This document shows, in pieces, positions 13,251 to 25,356 of a stretch of 64,000 nucleotides of DNA; within the stretch, counting starts at the first letter, position 1, and each line of letters opens with the position of its first letter. The notes beneath the pieces are model-generated. The model saw nothing but the letters and a program-made list of their open reading frames with translations. It was not told the origin of the DNA and searched no databases. The position numbers and the translations under genes were made by a program. This stretch comes from Petunia secreta (lineage: Eukaryota > Streptophyta > Magnoliopsida > Solanales > Solanaceae): NCBI GenBank assembly GCA_029990175.1, contig JARKIP010000023.1, forward strand, positions 27,857,501 through 27,921,500. Direction: 5' to 3'.

Positions 13251-14491
13251 TTCTCCTCCACTTATACTCTCGTTCGATACTCTCGTTCGTCCTCGAACGA
13301 GCCTAAGTCTAAAGCAAGATTCACGCAGATAACAAGAGAACTTGCACGACCTTCATAAACTACTCCACGAACATTATCTCATGATTACAGAATCAGAATT
13401 ATAACACGCACATCAAACTCTTGGGTAAAGACATAGTTGGATAATATCATAACGCCATTGACCAGCTTATTCTGAGTAAGTTGATCCTTCCTCGATCACG
13501 AGAAGAGTGTTTTTATATTTTCTAAACAAAGATACACGAAACTCTGGATGGATTAACATGATTCTGCCGACAAATCATCTCGTCGATATACTTTACGATA
13601 TAGAACAAGTCGGCAGAGAATTAGCTTACGCTTCAGCAACGCCTTAGAGATTTAATATTATGATTCAGTGTCAATTGGAGGAAGACTCCTCCACTTAAAT
13701 CATTAACTCATACCGCTAACTTGAATAGAAATAGTCATCCTAGCACAGTCTACCGGACTAAGGAAAACATAGCTAAAAATAGAATGCGGCTCAGACCTGA
13801 GCTATCAAATTACCCTCTCGAGTTGCCAAACGACTGCAACTCCCGAGTTCACAACTCCATACCTTTGCCATAAACACCACCGCCTGATGGATGATACTTC
13901 TATTACCCTTAAAAGCCTTGAAAAACAATAATATGCTTACCCGGCTACAATAACACGTACTCTGGCTCAACACAGGGAACATCAGAAGCGGCTACTAACC
14001 GCCCAAACTCACTAGTGCAAGACGAAGAAGAAATGGAAATGGACCGATGATAGAAATAATTAGAGCTTCAGGAAGCTCATCTTCTATTTGCTTGGCTACC
14101 AGAGGTAAACTACTTTCGAGTCAGACTAACCCAAAAAATCGCAATTGAAGAAATAGACATTAAATGAGCTTTATGGAGCAACATCCATATCAATTTAACC
14201 TTCCAATAAGAAAAGAACTCTGACAATTTACCAGAAAACCCTTTTATAACCCAGATAAGCTCATGGGATAACATGACTTTATTAGCGTCTTGAACCATGA
14301 GGAGATACGTAGATCGAATATTACTTACTAATCACTTTACACTGGAAGAAACGATAACACTTTCTGATGGTGACAAATAAGAATCCCATCATCCTACCGA
14401 CACTGAGTTCCAAAGAGAGATAGACTGACTTGACATTATAACAGAATGAGGCATAACAAAATGCCAAGCAAACAATACCGATACTCACTCA
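13251..14491. other. Non-coding interior of the LARD-like element
   Basis: About 1.24 kb between the two LTRs. No gag zinc knuckle, protease, integrase, RT or RNase H motif is seen in any frame, and no TGG-initiated primer-binding site follows the left LTR. It starts with repeated CTCGTTCG-type words (about 13267-13300). Confidence 0.7.
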
Positions 14492-17105
14492 TGAAACCCG
14501 GCTAGACCGTGCGGGCATCCGACATCCTCCCCTAGACCCGTCAGGCGAACCCTTACCAATTAAATTAGGAAAATAAATATAATTCAATTTATAAATAAGA
14601 ACAATACTTAAAAAAAAAAAAACACAGACATACTGATACCTGTAAGCTGTACAAAAAAAATTACAGCTGACTACCCAACATACTAGGTTTAGGGCTATCC
14701 ATACTAGATATCTAAGAGTAAGAAAGAAGACAGATACCTCCTGAAGGGAGCAAAATGCAACTGAAATGATAAACACAAAACTGGTGGCCATCTGGAATAA
14801 AAGCTGGCTCACCCTGACAGCTGAAGTCGTCTTCGCTCCTTCACAATGTGGCGAACTCAATTCTGGAGCGAACCTGCCGAAACCAAATAGATAGAAGAGA
14901 AACCAACAACAAACAAGGGTGAGTCAAAAGGACTCAATAAGGGGGGCAGACTAGCCACCTCAAAGAATAGGATAGCTAGCGGGGAAGGAGAAATAGATAA
15001 ACAAAATTCCTCTTATTTAAATTATAAAAAGGCAGAGCAAGATAATAATCGGAAACACGTATGAAACCATAAACTCAACCAGGAATATGAGCCAGAAACA
15101 TGTTAACAAATAAGCAATGCACATATAAGCAGAACAATAGTCATGTACCGCAAGTCTACACAATGGTATGAATTGAGATGCAATAAAATGAAGTGAGATG
15201 AAATGAAATGAAAAATGATGCAAAGGGTCAAATGTGCCCGCCATCCCATCTCGAAGCGGAATACTTCTGCATTCGAGGGGAATCCAATATGATAATCAAC
15301 TGGAGCGGAACACTCCTGCTCCTGGGGCGGAATACTCCTGCACCCGATATAATATGAACCAGAGGCGGAATACTCCTGCACTCTCTTGGGGCGGAATACT
15401 CTTGCACCCGATATAATGTAAAGCTGAGGCGGAATACTCCTGCACTCTCCTGAGGCGGAATCCTCCTACCCTCAATATGATACAATGGAGCGGAATACTC
15501 CTGCTCCTAGGGCGGAATACTCCTACCCTCAATATGATACAATGGAGTGGAATACTCCTGCTCCTAGGGCGGAATACTCCTACCCTCAATATGATACAAT
15601 GAAGCGGAATACTCCTGCTCCTGGGGCGGAATACTCCAGCTCCAGGGGCGGAATACTCCTGCACCGAATATAATATGCAATGTAATGTATATGAATGACA
15701 TATAATACATATGAATGAAATGTGATGCAATAATAACCCTTCACCGGCGTGGGACTCTCATCGACAGCCGGGAAGTAGATGCCATCTCAGAGCCAGAGTA
15801 CAATGCTCAAATCCTCAATGCAACACCAACAACAGGATATAACATATAATATATAATGTTAATCCAAAGCTAAGGCGTAATGAGTACGCCTATCGGCAGC
15901 TACACACGTAAAGAAACACGTGGTAGAAAATCCACGAGGCCAGGTGCCTCCAAAGAAATGGATATAAACACTTACCTCTTCCAAAAGTTAGTACGGCTAA
16001 TCAACAACCGCTTTATCCTTTGATTTCCTTGCCAAACGATCCCACTCTATTCAATGAGCAGAAAAATATATCAAATTAGGATAAATGATTCATTCCTCAC
16101 ACCTTAGGGCAATCCTGTTAGGAACCTGATACCCTATTTGCATACGCAATATGCAGGTCAGACCTATGTACAGGGTTTAAGGTCACATAACCAAACCCAA
16201 AACAAATTACATTTAATATGTTTTCCATAACTCACTGAGTACAAATATATAATCATTTCCATTATCGGGATCCAATTGACCCTTTAAACTATTAATTGAA
16301 CTTATTAAAATGATGTCTAATATCTCAATTTTTACCGTCAAAATATATTTAAACATACGTAATAAAATAAAATAATGCATTAAGATCATTACTTGAATGT
16401 TTCGGGGTAAAAATTCTACTTTTCTCCGGCCCCTTTTTTTATTTTCTGGCAACTTTTCGCCTGCGTGTTTTCTGTTTCTCGCGTCCGATTTCTGCTCGAT
16501 TATCCTCATGAAATGGAAGTACTGCCCCTGCTTTCCTTTATCCTTTCATAGATTTTGTCTTTTTCCCTTTTTCATTTTGTTTCATTTTTTTTGTTTTTCT
16601 TTTAGTTTATTTTCTTTTCTTTTCTCAACGAAAATTAAAACGGTATCCTATGATATTCGAAATAATTCTAACTTTTGGATACCAGTTATATAAATATATA
16701 TATAGCATACTCGCTAAGGCGGTTCTCAAATCGGGTTCCCGAAACTCAATATGCCAATTAAATGAAAAAAAGTCAAATTATATAACTTTCGGTATTTTAG
16801 CGGAAACTAGCCGAACAACATCGAAATTTACTTTTGAAAAATCAAAAAAGTCATAAATAATCATACGAACCTAACGGCGCTTTCGGATTTCCAATCGGAG
16901 CTCATTCGCCAAAACCGAGCTCGAAAATATCTTTTTAATATTTATCGACAATAAAAACTGAAACCTTCTTCCGATGCCTACCAAACGAGGTCTGATTTAG
17001 TTCAAATTTTATAGACAAGTCCTAATAGACATTACAAATATTTTAAAATTATCAGTACGCCAATCGGAGTCCTAACTTCCGAAACGACTGGCTGAGGTCG
17101 TTTCA
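14492..17105 (+). repeat. Right LTR of the LARD-like element
   Basis: It ends GGTCGTTTCA directly before the TSD copy ACTTA. It starts TGAAACCCGG, matching the left LTR from its GAAACCC onward, so the canonical first bases are missing. It is otherwise collinear with the left LTR, with scattered substitutions and a different minisatellite copy number. Confidence 0.85.
15255..15668. repeat. LTR minisatellite, about 14 GCGGAATACTCC units
   Basis: Same repeat family and position as in the left LTR, but with about 14 core units. The last three form a run with CTCCTGGGG / CTCCAGGGG linkers that is arranged differently in the left LTR. Copy number therefore changed after insertion or during reverse transcription. 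Confidence 0.85.
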
Positions 17106-17110
17106 ACTTA

Positions 17111-17923
17111 ATACTCCAAAAACAAACAAGATATTTATCCATTAGCTAATATGAAATAAAAGTAAAATAAACAAAGCACTCACAATAATGGAATAAAATT
17201 TGAAGCAACTATCATAATTATATTGTTTATTCCTGTCTCATGAATATTCGGTGTTGAATTATCACAGAAATATGATCAAATGCATTAAAGTTTAATTAGA
17301 AATAACCATATAATCATTAAAAGCATATATATATTTGTGATAATAAAAGAAAAATAAGGACTGAACAATTTCATAATAGTTAAAATTGCATCTATTACAT
17401 TTTATATAACGTAGTAACAAAAACATTGAGAAAAAAAAATTAAAGAAAGTGGACAGTCGATGATTTATCAGAAATTACACCTCACTTTTCCCAGATCCTA
17501 CTATTAAAACATATTGAATATGTTGTTGTATAAAAAAGAGACAACATTACATCAAAACGTGATTTTACACTTTGTTAATTCATTTATTCCTTCACAGATT
17601 TTGATTTTTGAAAAAACTTAATTTTTTCATTAAATAAGAAAAAGATAATTCATTGGGCCCATATTATACACGCGACATACAAGTCTAGTTTTATAAATAA
17701 ATGAGTCCAAATCATCATTGCTTTGTTTGTATATAAAAATCCAAAAGAAAAACATAACTAAGGTCAATCTGGAATCATTTATTCATAGTGTGAACTAAAT
17801 ATTATATTAATTTTATAAATAATTAAAGTAAAATTGTCAATCACTTTCGGGAAGTATACCCGAATAGACAGGCGCTTAGTGAAGACACTTACGCTTTGCA
17901 TCTTCAAGTCATAAACATCAACA
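17111..17923. other. AT-rich spacer, no gene seen
   Basis: Between the LARD-like element and Copia-A there is only AT-rich sequence with short A and T runs. No gene, RNA or clear repeat was recognised. Confidence 0.5.
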
Positions 17924-17933
17924 TATTCATTCC

Positions 17934-18275
17934 TGATCGAATGTTCAAGTTAAGCTAATCTAGAGAGAGAATTCATCAGGGAAGATATTTCTGGAATTGG
18001 TAAAAATTGAGCTTAAGCTCTTACACTGCACTGCATCCAAATATATACACACAGATCCACTAACTAACTACCACATTAACTTAACTAACTTGTGCTACCA
18101 CTAACCGATGACACTGCACGACCAATCACAGTGTGACGCATGGACTACAACTGGCTCTTAACTAACTCCTAGCTGACTCCGAGTGAGCTGGCATGTAACT
18201 GAATATAACTAACTAATTGTACCTAATTACACTTAGTACTAACTGCTACTAACTGCTACTAACTACTCGATAATA
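17934..18275 (-). repeat. Copia-A 3' LTR
   Basis: 342 bases, starting TGATCGAATG in plus orientation. It is matched by 22858-23199 with about 13 differences. The adjoining CTCCCCCTCAAG (18276-18287) is the polypurine tract in reverse. Confidence 0.85.
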
Positions 18276-18339
18276 CTCCCCCTCAAGCTAGAGGATGCAA
18301 AATGTTGAGCACACCCAGCTTGCTTAGAAGGTGCACATG

Positions 18340-18564
18340 TTATTGTCTTGTCAATGCCTTGGTCAAAAGATCTGCTTGCTGCTCCTTAGTATGCACATAC
18401 ACAGGCCTCACAAAACCAAGCTTGATTTTGTCTCTAATGAAGTGACAATCAATTTCTATGTGTTTAGTTCTTTCATGGAAGATAGGATTGGATGCTATCT
18501 TTATCCCAGATTTGCTATCACTGAAAACACACACTAGTCTTCTAACTTGTATCCCCCAATTCAC
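18340..18564 (-). pseudogene. Copia-A RNase H, C-terminal part
   Basis: The translation contains SDSKSGIKIASNP, HERTKHIEIDCHFIRDK and QQADLLTKAL, the usual C-terminal RNase H signature of copia pol. It lies in the same frame as the RT above it (18739-19797) but is separated by stops, including a TGG-to-TAG change right after VCWCDSD. Degenerate, part of one former polyprotein. Confidence 0.85.
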
Positions 18565-18738
18565 AAAATAAACCTAGCAACCAAGTGATCTCTGAGACAG
18601 CTGATGCCATGCTTCTATATTCAGCTTCAGCTGAACTTCTGGATACTGTTTGTTGTTTTTTTATTTCCAAGAAATAAGAGATTCACCAAGCTTGACCACA
18701 TATCCTGTCACTGACCTTCTAGTGTTGGGGCAGGCTGC

Positions 18739-19797
18739 CTAGTCTGAATCACACCAACACACAAGGACATTGGTTACCCCTGCCTTCAACAATACACCTT
18801 GACCAGGTGCATTCTTCAAATACTTCAACACTCTAATTGCAGCTTCCCAATGGGATCTCTTTGGAGCCTGCATAAACTGGCTCAATGTCTGCACTGCATA
18901 GCAAATATCAGGCCTGGTTATTGTCACATATAGCAGCTTCCTAATCAATCTCAGATATGCAGTGATATCTCTGAGAACAGGATCTCCTTTAATTCCCACA
19001 TAAGAATCATACTCTGTGGTTGTTAGTTTTAAATTCATCTCCATTGGTGTGTCTGATGGCTCGACACCACTCAGCTTCATATCTTGCAAAAGATCAAGTA
19101 TATATTTTCTCTGATTCAGCACAATAACATGTTTTGATCTAAGGACCTCTATGCCAAGAAAATACTTGAGTTCACCCAAGTCTTTGATCTTGAATTTCTG
19201 ATGCAAGTTCTGCTTGGCTGCTTCAATTAGAGTCTCACTGCTCCCAGTAATCAGTAGGTCATCTACATAGACAAGGATAATCACAATGTGTTCAGCTCTC
19301 CTCATAGTCAACAAGGAATAGTCAGAGCTGCTTTGTCTGAATCCTGCAGTTATTAATGCATCAGTTAACTTGATATCCCACTGTTTAGAGGCTTGTTTAA
19401 GTCCATAGAGAGACTTAAGTAACCTGCACACCTTCATCTCCCCATGTCTTCTGAAACCTTCAGGCATTTCCATGTATACTTCTTCATACAAGTCACCATG
19501 TAAAAAGGCATTATAGACATCCATCTGGTACAGGTTCCAGTTCTTAGAGGCTTTCAATGCTATTACTGATCTTACTGTTGCCATTTTTGCTACAGGAGAG
19601 AAGGTTTCATGATAATCTAAACCTTCTCTTTGGCTATACCCCTTTGCTACCAGTCTTGCTTTGAACCTCTCAACTTCTCCATTTGCTTTTAGCTTAATTT
19701 TGTATACCCATTTTGAGCCCACAGTGTTGCCTCCATTTGGCAAATCCACTACTTCACATGTCTTGTTCTCTTCTAAAGCCTTAATCTCTTGCTTCAT
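18739..19797 (-). pseudogene. Copia-A reverse transcriptase
   Basis: A 352-codon open stretch covering the copia RT. Visible motifs are GSKWVYKIKLKANG, ARLVAKGYSQREG, QMDVYNAFLHGDL, LYGLKQASKQW and the active-site YVDDLL, then YFLGIEV and the ITRPDICYAVQTLSQFM block leading to RNase H. A frameshift around 19800 separates it from integrase: the expected DDRWIEAMKQE is split between frames. It ends in a stop within RNase H. Confidence 0.9.
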
Positions 19798-19802
19798 TGC
19801 CT

Positions 19803-20951
19803 CTATCCACCTATCATCCTTGGTTGTTTGCTTAAATGTTTTGGGTTCAGATAAAGCTGGAGACCAGTCAAGTAGGGCTGATACTTTGATGAAGTTGCAT
19901 CATAGGATAAACAGTTTGACACAGGATATCTAGTACCATATTTGGTCTTGCTAGTGACTATATAGTCTTGCATCCAAGTAGGCTGTTTCCCCACTCTAGC
20001 AGGTCTTTTATCCATGATAGGAGCTTGAGACTGACTTGGTACAGTGGTTTCTTGCTGGTGCTGCTGTGGCACTGTATTGGTGTCTTCAGCCTGTCTTACA
20101 TCAACTGCAGCATCTTGTCTAAGGTGTGTGCTGTGAGATTTATCCACTTCATTATTGGATGGTGGTGCTGGTTCTTGTGGCTTATGAGACTGACTGTTAA
20201 CTTCTTTAACTAAAACTGTATCCAGCTCAATGTCCTGGAATAGAACATTTCTCTGCACCTGACTTGTCAGTTCCTTGAAAGGGAATTCAGCTTCTCCGAA
20301 TATAACATCTCTGCTGATGAATGTTTGATTTGTTTCTAAATCCAGTAAGATATACCCTTTCTTTGTTTCTGAGAACCCCATGAGTACAGCTGGTCTTGCT
20401 CTTGCAGCAAACTTGTCTCCCCTAAGTAATGAAGTAGCAAAGCATAAACACCCTACTACCCTTAGATGACCCAAATTCACCTTTCTATTATATAACAGCT
20501 CATATGGAACTTTCCCTTTCAATAAAGTAGATGGCAGTCTGTTAATGAGATACACTGCTGCTTGAATACATATACCCCAGTATTTAATTGGAATTGATGC
20601 CTGAAATCTAAGTACCCTTGCAGTATCCAGGATGTGTCTATGTTTTCTCTCTACTACTCCATTCTGTTGTGGAGTGTAGACACAACTGCTTTGATGAATA
20701 ATGCCTAAGTCCTGCAGCAGCTCATTGTATTGTGAATTAAAGAATTCAGTACCATTATCTGTTCTCAGCACTTTAACCATTACATCAAACTGGTTTCTAA
20801 CCATGGCAAGAAAGGCCTTAACAGCTACTATTACTTCAGACTTCAGCTGTAGGAGATAAACCCAAGTAAACCTAGTCTGATCATCTACCACAGTTAAGAA
20901 ATAGTACTTTTTATCAAATGTGGGTATTTTATAAGGTCCCCAAACATCCAT
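19803..20951 (-). pseudogene. Copia-A integrase core and C-terminal region
   Basis: The integrase catalytic triad is visible as VVDDQTRFTW, LRTDNGTEF and PQQNGVVERKH (D, D, E). Next comes the copia-type continuation NRLPSTLLKGKVPYELL and VLMGFSETKKGYILLD, then a low-complexity linker. The reading frame breaks just before the RT domain, and a stop precedes it at about 20955-20982. Confidence 0.9.
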
Positions 20952-20981
20952 GTGTACAAGATTAAAAACATGATCAGCTCT

Positions 20982-21368
20982 TCAACTACTAGTTGGAAAC
21001 TGAAGCATAGTCTGCTTTGCTAAAGGACATACAATACACTTATTTTGTATAGAATTATTTACATCATGCCTCAATTTCTCTATGCTCCTCATCACTGGAT
21101 ATGAAGGATGCCCAAGTCTCTCATGCCAGGTCTTGCACCTCACATCCTTATTCACATTAGCTACCATCTTCCTGTTGTTCTTGACATCAACACCTTCTGT
21201 ACTGGTGATGTAAAGACCTCCTCTTTCCTTACCAATCCCCGTCACCCTGCCACTGTAAAGGTCCTGAAATACACAGAAATCAGGATAGAAGGTGACAGAG
21301 GAAGCAAGATCTCTGGTAACCTTGGAAACTGACAGCAGATTCAGTTTAAAATCAGGTACATGCAGCAC
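20982..21368 (-). pseudogene. Copia-A protease tail and GAG-pre-integrase zinc domain
   Basis: Contains MLHVPDFKLNLLSVSK (end of the protease region) and TWHERLGHPS followed by CIVCPLAKQ. These are the His and Cys pairs of the integrase zinc-binding domain. It is the same frame as gag/protease above and integrase below, interrupted by stops on both sides. Confidence 0.85.
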
Positions 21369-21374
21369 ATTATG

Positions 21375-22775
21375 CTACATATCAGTCTCAAATATGTGTG
21401 AACTACCAACATGTATTATGTTAGCATGCATCCCTGTGGGTAAAAGAACCTTCTCATTCTGTGTTATCATATTTTCATTCTTTCTTAATATATCCATGTC
21501 AGCTGTAATGTGGTGAGATGCTCCTGAATCAATGATCCACTCATTCCTCACACAATTAGCTAATGCACAAGTAGCTATACCTGATATACCTGCAGTGTTG
21601 GCATGATATTCTTCCTTTGTGTCTTTGTTCAGAATGGTAAGAATTTGCTTATATTGTTCATCAGTGAGGTAATTTCCTTTGCTATCACTCTTCCCTTCAT
21701 ATGCCTTAGAGCAAGAAGCGCCATAATTATATCCACAGAAACTCCTGCTACCAAATTGTGGTTGTTGTTGACCATCAGTGTATCCCAAAACCTGATTCAC
21801 ATTCCCAAACTGTTGTTGTTGATTCACATACTCAGCTCTAGGCCTGTCATTTGGATACCCTATCACCTTATAGCAGTTCTCCTTAGCATGATTCTTCAAT
21901 CCACAATGTTCACATGGAGGGTACTGTCTACTTCCTCTGTATCCCTGTGATCTGCCATAGCCTTGTCCTCTCATAAAGGATTGTCCTCTGCCATAGGACT
22001 GATTTCCCTTATCATTCTGTCTTTCATAGTTTTGTCCTCTATAACTTTGCATAACAATAGGTTCAGTTTTCTCATTGAGCACAGTTATATTCACAGATTG
22101 ACTCTCATCCTGTATTATCATAGCATAAGCCTGTTTTACAGTGGAGGTGTTAGACTTCATCAGAATTTGTCTCCTTGCCTGATCATATGAATCATTCAAT
22201 CTACTAAAAAATTTTAGTAATCTCTGGTGCCTCAAATGACTTACATAGTCCTTTGATTTCTCACAAGCACAACTAGGTTGTGGCACTAACACATCATACT
22301 CATCCCAAAGTTCCTTCAACCTAGAATAGTAAAGGGAAACAGAATTTGTGCCTTGTGCAAAAGTTGCAATCTCCTTGTGAAGTTGCCAGATTCTCACTTG
22401 ATTCACTTTATTAAACCTCTCTTTACAAAGGAATTACTTGCATAAATGATACTATTGACTAATTCATGTGCTACATTATTCATTATCCAGGAATGTACAA
22501 AGGCATTGCACCTTTCCCGCTGGTCATGAAGTGTTTCATCGAATGATTCCTTCTCACATGTTCCTTCTGCAAACCCTAGCTTATTCTTAGCTCTGAGGGA
22601 AATTCGCATAGATTTGTTCTATAATCCATAATTTTTCAGATCCAGTTAATTTGATAGAGATTAAGACTGAACCTGGTGTATCAGATGGATGAATATACAG
22701 AGGATGATTGTGGTCGATTACTTCAATCCCTTGTTTTCTAGCTGCTGCCATTGTTGTTTGAGCTACATTCACCAT
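21375..22775 (-). pseudogene. Copia-A gag and protease N-terminal part
   Basis: Gag begins MVNVAQTTMAAARK and has the HPSDTPGSVLISIKLTGSE motif, but shifts frame twice (about 22600 and 22405). The larger piece (21375-22406) has the CCHC knuckle CEHCGLKNHAKENC (C-x2-C-x4-H-x4-C), then the aspartic protease motif WIIDSGASHHIT. A stop after HIFETDM separates it from the remaining protease. Degenerate. Confidence 0.88.
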
Positions 22776-22845
22776 TGTTGTAGTGTAAAGCTTTTGTATT
22801 TGGGACTAGAAATATCTGGAGGAAGCGTTTAATCCAGCATCAATT

Positions 22846-22857
22846 GCTCTGATACCA
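22846..22857 (-). other. Copia-A primer-binding site
   Basis: In minus orientation the bases read TGGTATCAGAGC, directly adjacent to the 5' LTR end (CGATCA). This is complementary to the 3' end of plant initiator tRNA-Met, the usual primer of plant copia elements. Confidence 0.92.
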
Positions 22858-23199
22858 TGATCGAATGTTCAAGTTAAGCTAATTTAGAGAGAGAATTCAT
22901 CAGGGAAGATATATTTGGAATTGGTAAAAAATGAGTTTAAGCTCTTACACTGCACTGTATCCAAATATATACACACATATCCACTAACTAACTACCACAT
23001 TAACTTAACTAACTTGTGCTACCACTAACCGATGACATTGCACGACCAATCACAGTGTGACACATGGACTACAACTGGCTCTTAACTAACTCCGAGCTGA
23101 CTCCTAGTGAGCTGGCATGTAACTGAATATAACTAACTAACTGTACCTAATTACACTTAGTACTAACAGCTACTAACTGCTACTAACTACTCGATAATA
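22858..23199 (-). repeat. Copia-A 5' LTR
   Basis: 342 bases, the same length as the 3' LTR. A further partial repeat of its terminal ~30 bases (CTACTAACTACTCGATAATA) follows at about 23200-23229 before the flank, a small tandem duplication of the LTR edge. Confidence 0.85.
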
Positions 23200-23239
23200 C
23201 TAGTAGCTGCTACTAACTACTCGATAATACTATTCATTC

Positions 23240-24236
23240 TCCATCCAATCTAATCTATATAAATATATAGTTGTATTTTATATACATTGATGTTTGTGAA
23301 CGAAATGGAAAATAAAAAGAGGATCATGTCGTTGTACGACATAGTTTTGCTAATTGTTTGTTGTGCATTGCTGGAGTTCAGATCACAAGTATAAACTCAG
23401 ATACTGTTCCTTTTTATGCTAACAAAGTCGGTCCTTTTTATAACCTCATGTGATTCATTAATTACATATCTCTCGTTAATCTTTTACTGTGAGCATGATG
23501 ATGGTGAATTTAGAAAGAAATTGTTCGACGTCAATGGCGGAGACGGCGACAATGACTTCACCGGCAAAACACAAGGAGGAAGTGGAGTCCTTATCATCGT
23601 CCACGATACCAACGTCATCATCGTTTTAGACTAGAAAGCAACCGCATTACTCATTTTTCTATTCAGCGGCGGTGGTGATTTTTGGAGAATACAAATGGAT
23701 AGAAGTCTAAATATCTATACAAGTGCTCAAAAATTCAATACTATGAAAATTTTGTTGATGGCATATCAGAATCTTTTGTCACAAGCAATACATATGCAGC
23801 TAGCATTTATTTAATTCCATTGCAAGAAGATGGTCTTTGACATGGAAGGGGATGGGCATTAAGTTTCACTTGATCTGCTCGTCATTCTTGAAATTCCGTT
23901 AGCTTGCAAATGTTAGTTAGCTTTAGGATAGAACTTATGAAATTTAGGATACATTAGGGATGTATTTAGCCACAAAATACTTTGAGGATGTAATTTAAAC
24001 TTCTTTTTCTAATTTAAGCAATTTAATTTACCAAAACCAACTAGGTAATTTTTTCTTTCCATTTCTGTTTTAGTGTGGATTGAAGTTGTTGCTGCCTATC
24101 TTGGATCGACATTATCAAACAAGGAGATGCTAGCCGGGGCAACAAAGACTTTCATTATTGTAATGAAATTGTGCAGGTTTGTAAAGTTAAATTAGTTTTA
24201 AGCTATTATTTTTAGCTTAAATTTGTCACTTATATT
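23240..24236. other. Non-coding spacer, no gene identified
   Basis: A short ORF at 23416-23634 (72 codons, Gly/Asp-rich, with VLIIVHDTNVIIVLD) matches nothing I know. The rest is AT-rich and appears empty. Confidence 0.4.
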
Positions 24237-24257
24237 TTGTGTTTATTTTTTTTAATC

Positions 24258-24450
24258 TTCAGCCCTATGACTATTAAGATGAGAGATGAGGGCATAGGTG
24301 AAAATAACGTGTTCCGCTACTCTAAAGAGACTTGGGAGGATTTGAGATTCCTCCATGGTAAAGGAAATAACCGTGGTCATATATCTGGGAACAACATTTT
24401 TGTGGATTCGCATGGACATGCCAAAATTGGTGATTTTGGCTTGGGTAAGT
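24258..24450 (+). pseudogene. Protein-kinase catalytic-loop remnant
   Basis: The frame at 24237-24572 contains LRFLHGKG, then HISGNNIFVDSHGHAKIGDFGLGK. This resembles the catalytic loop to DFG segment of a eukaryotic Ser/Thr kinase, but the HRD triad reads GHI, so the catalytic Asp is absent. The segment ends at GGTAAGT, a good donor site, so it may have been an exon. No other kinase subdomain was found nearby. It is a fragment of a duplicated or captured kinase gene. Confidence 0.5.
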
Positions 24451-24572
24451 TGGTTGTCCCTTTTCCTTCATTTATTATTCCTATCATGTTAATTAGTTTC
24501 TTACATGCCCTTTTTATTTTATTTATTTTGAGTTTGCCTGGAAAAGTGGAGAAGATGGAGAGGATTATATGA

Positions 24573-25356
24573 CTGTCGGGAACATGAATGACTTAAGGGT
24601 AAGCCACTAAAGCCTTCGCTTTAGGCCCCCTAAGTTGATAATTATTCTTTCAAGCTAACAAAATGTTAACAATTTATTTCAATAGATTACATCGATTCCA
24701 GTTGTCAAAAATATCGACGAATATGAAGACTTTAGTAGTTTAGTTAGACGTTCTAAAGTATTGGACAACATTCTACTATGAAAGACTTGATTTTTTTTTA
24801 AACTTAAAATCTTGGAAAGAAATTTGCTACATTACTAATGTTATCAGTACAATTTTAACCCGTTTATTTTACTCAATTGTGTCTATTTAATTATTAAAAA
24901 ATATAAAGGATTAATTCTTAAAAGATCAATTTATATCTTGTCAACATAAAGAATTAATAGAATGAAATTTAAATTAAAAAATATATAAATATTATTAAAA
25001 AATACATATAATATCTTATTAGGTGTTTGTTTTAAGCCTCCGATTTCATTGAGCCACTTCCGGATATGTGTACTTCGGTTTAATACTATTCAAGATGCCG
25101 TGTCAAACGGAATCTGCCCGAAAAGGAAAATATAATTGGTGAAGAAACAAGAAGCAATAGAAGTGGAAGGATATGATTTTTTTTAGGGAAATAATTGGTC
25201 AACTTTTGAAAAAGGAGTCGGAGCTGTGTCCTTTAGCATATGAGGTGATTGACAAGTACTTTTCAATTTCATAGGGCATTTCTGATTCAACATGGAACTT
25301 TTAAAGCTTACTTTACATTGATAGGCAAATTAGCAAACTTGTGGAATATTAATGAA
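24573..25356. other. AT-rich spacer, no gene seen
   Basis: AT-rich sequence between the kinase remnant and the degenerate LTR. No coding, RNA or repeat signal was recognised. Confidence 0.4.

Larger units (their letters stand above)
10628..17110 (+). mobile_element. Complete non-autonomous LTR retrotransposon (LARD-like) with TSD ACTTA
   Basis: The element runs from 10633 to 17105. It begins TGACACGACC and ends GGTCGTTTCA, and is flanked on both sides by ACTTA (10628-10632 and 17106-17110). Two LTRs of about 2.6 kb (10633-13250 and 14492-17105) enclose about 1.24 kb with no gag or pol. Long LTRs, a non-coding interior and an intact 5-base TSD define a LARD-like element mobilised in trans. 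No primer-binding site or polypurine tract is recognisable, and the right LTR lacks the first ~10 bases (ACACGACCC), so the interior probably suffered a deletion across the old polypurine tract. Related LTRs recur at 29391-32144 (solo), 54307-62225 (inverted, split) and perhaps 25357-27660. Strand is arbitrary. Confidence 0.85.
17934..23199 (-). mobile_element. Ty1/copia retrotransposon (Copia-A), near full length but degenerate
   Basis: Two 342-base LTRs (17934-18275 and 22858-23199), a primer-binding site (22846-22857) and a polypurine tract (18276-18288) enclose gag, protease, integrase, RT and RNase H in copia order on the minus strand. Each reading frame carries stops or frameshifts, so it is inactive. 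The LTRs differ at roughly 13 positions by eye. A 9-base direct repeat TATTCATTC flanks it at 17924-17932 and 23231-23239, one base outside a 30-base repeat of the right LTR end, so the exact TSD is uncertain. Integrase and RT wording resembles the Ale/Retrofit lineage, which is a judgement from memory. Confidence 0.9.
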
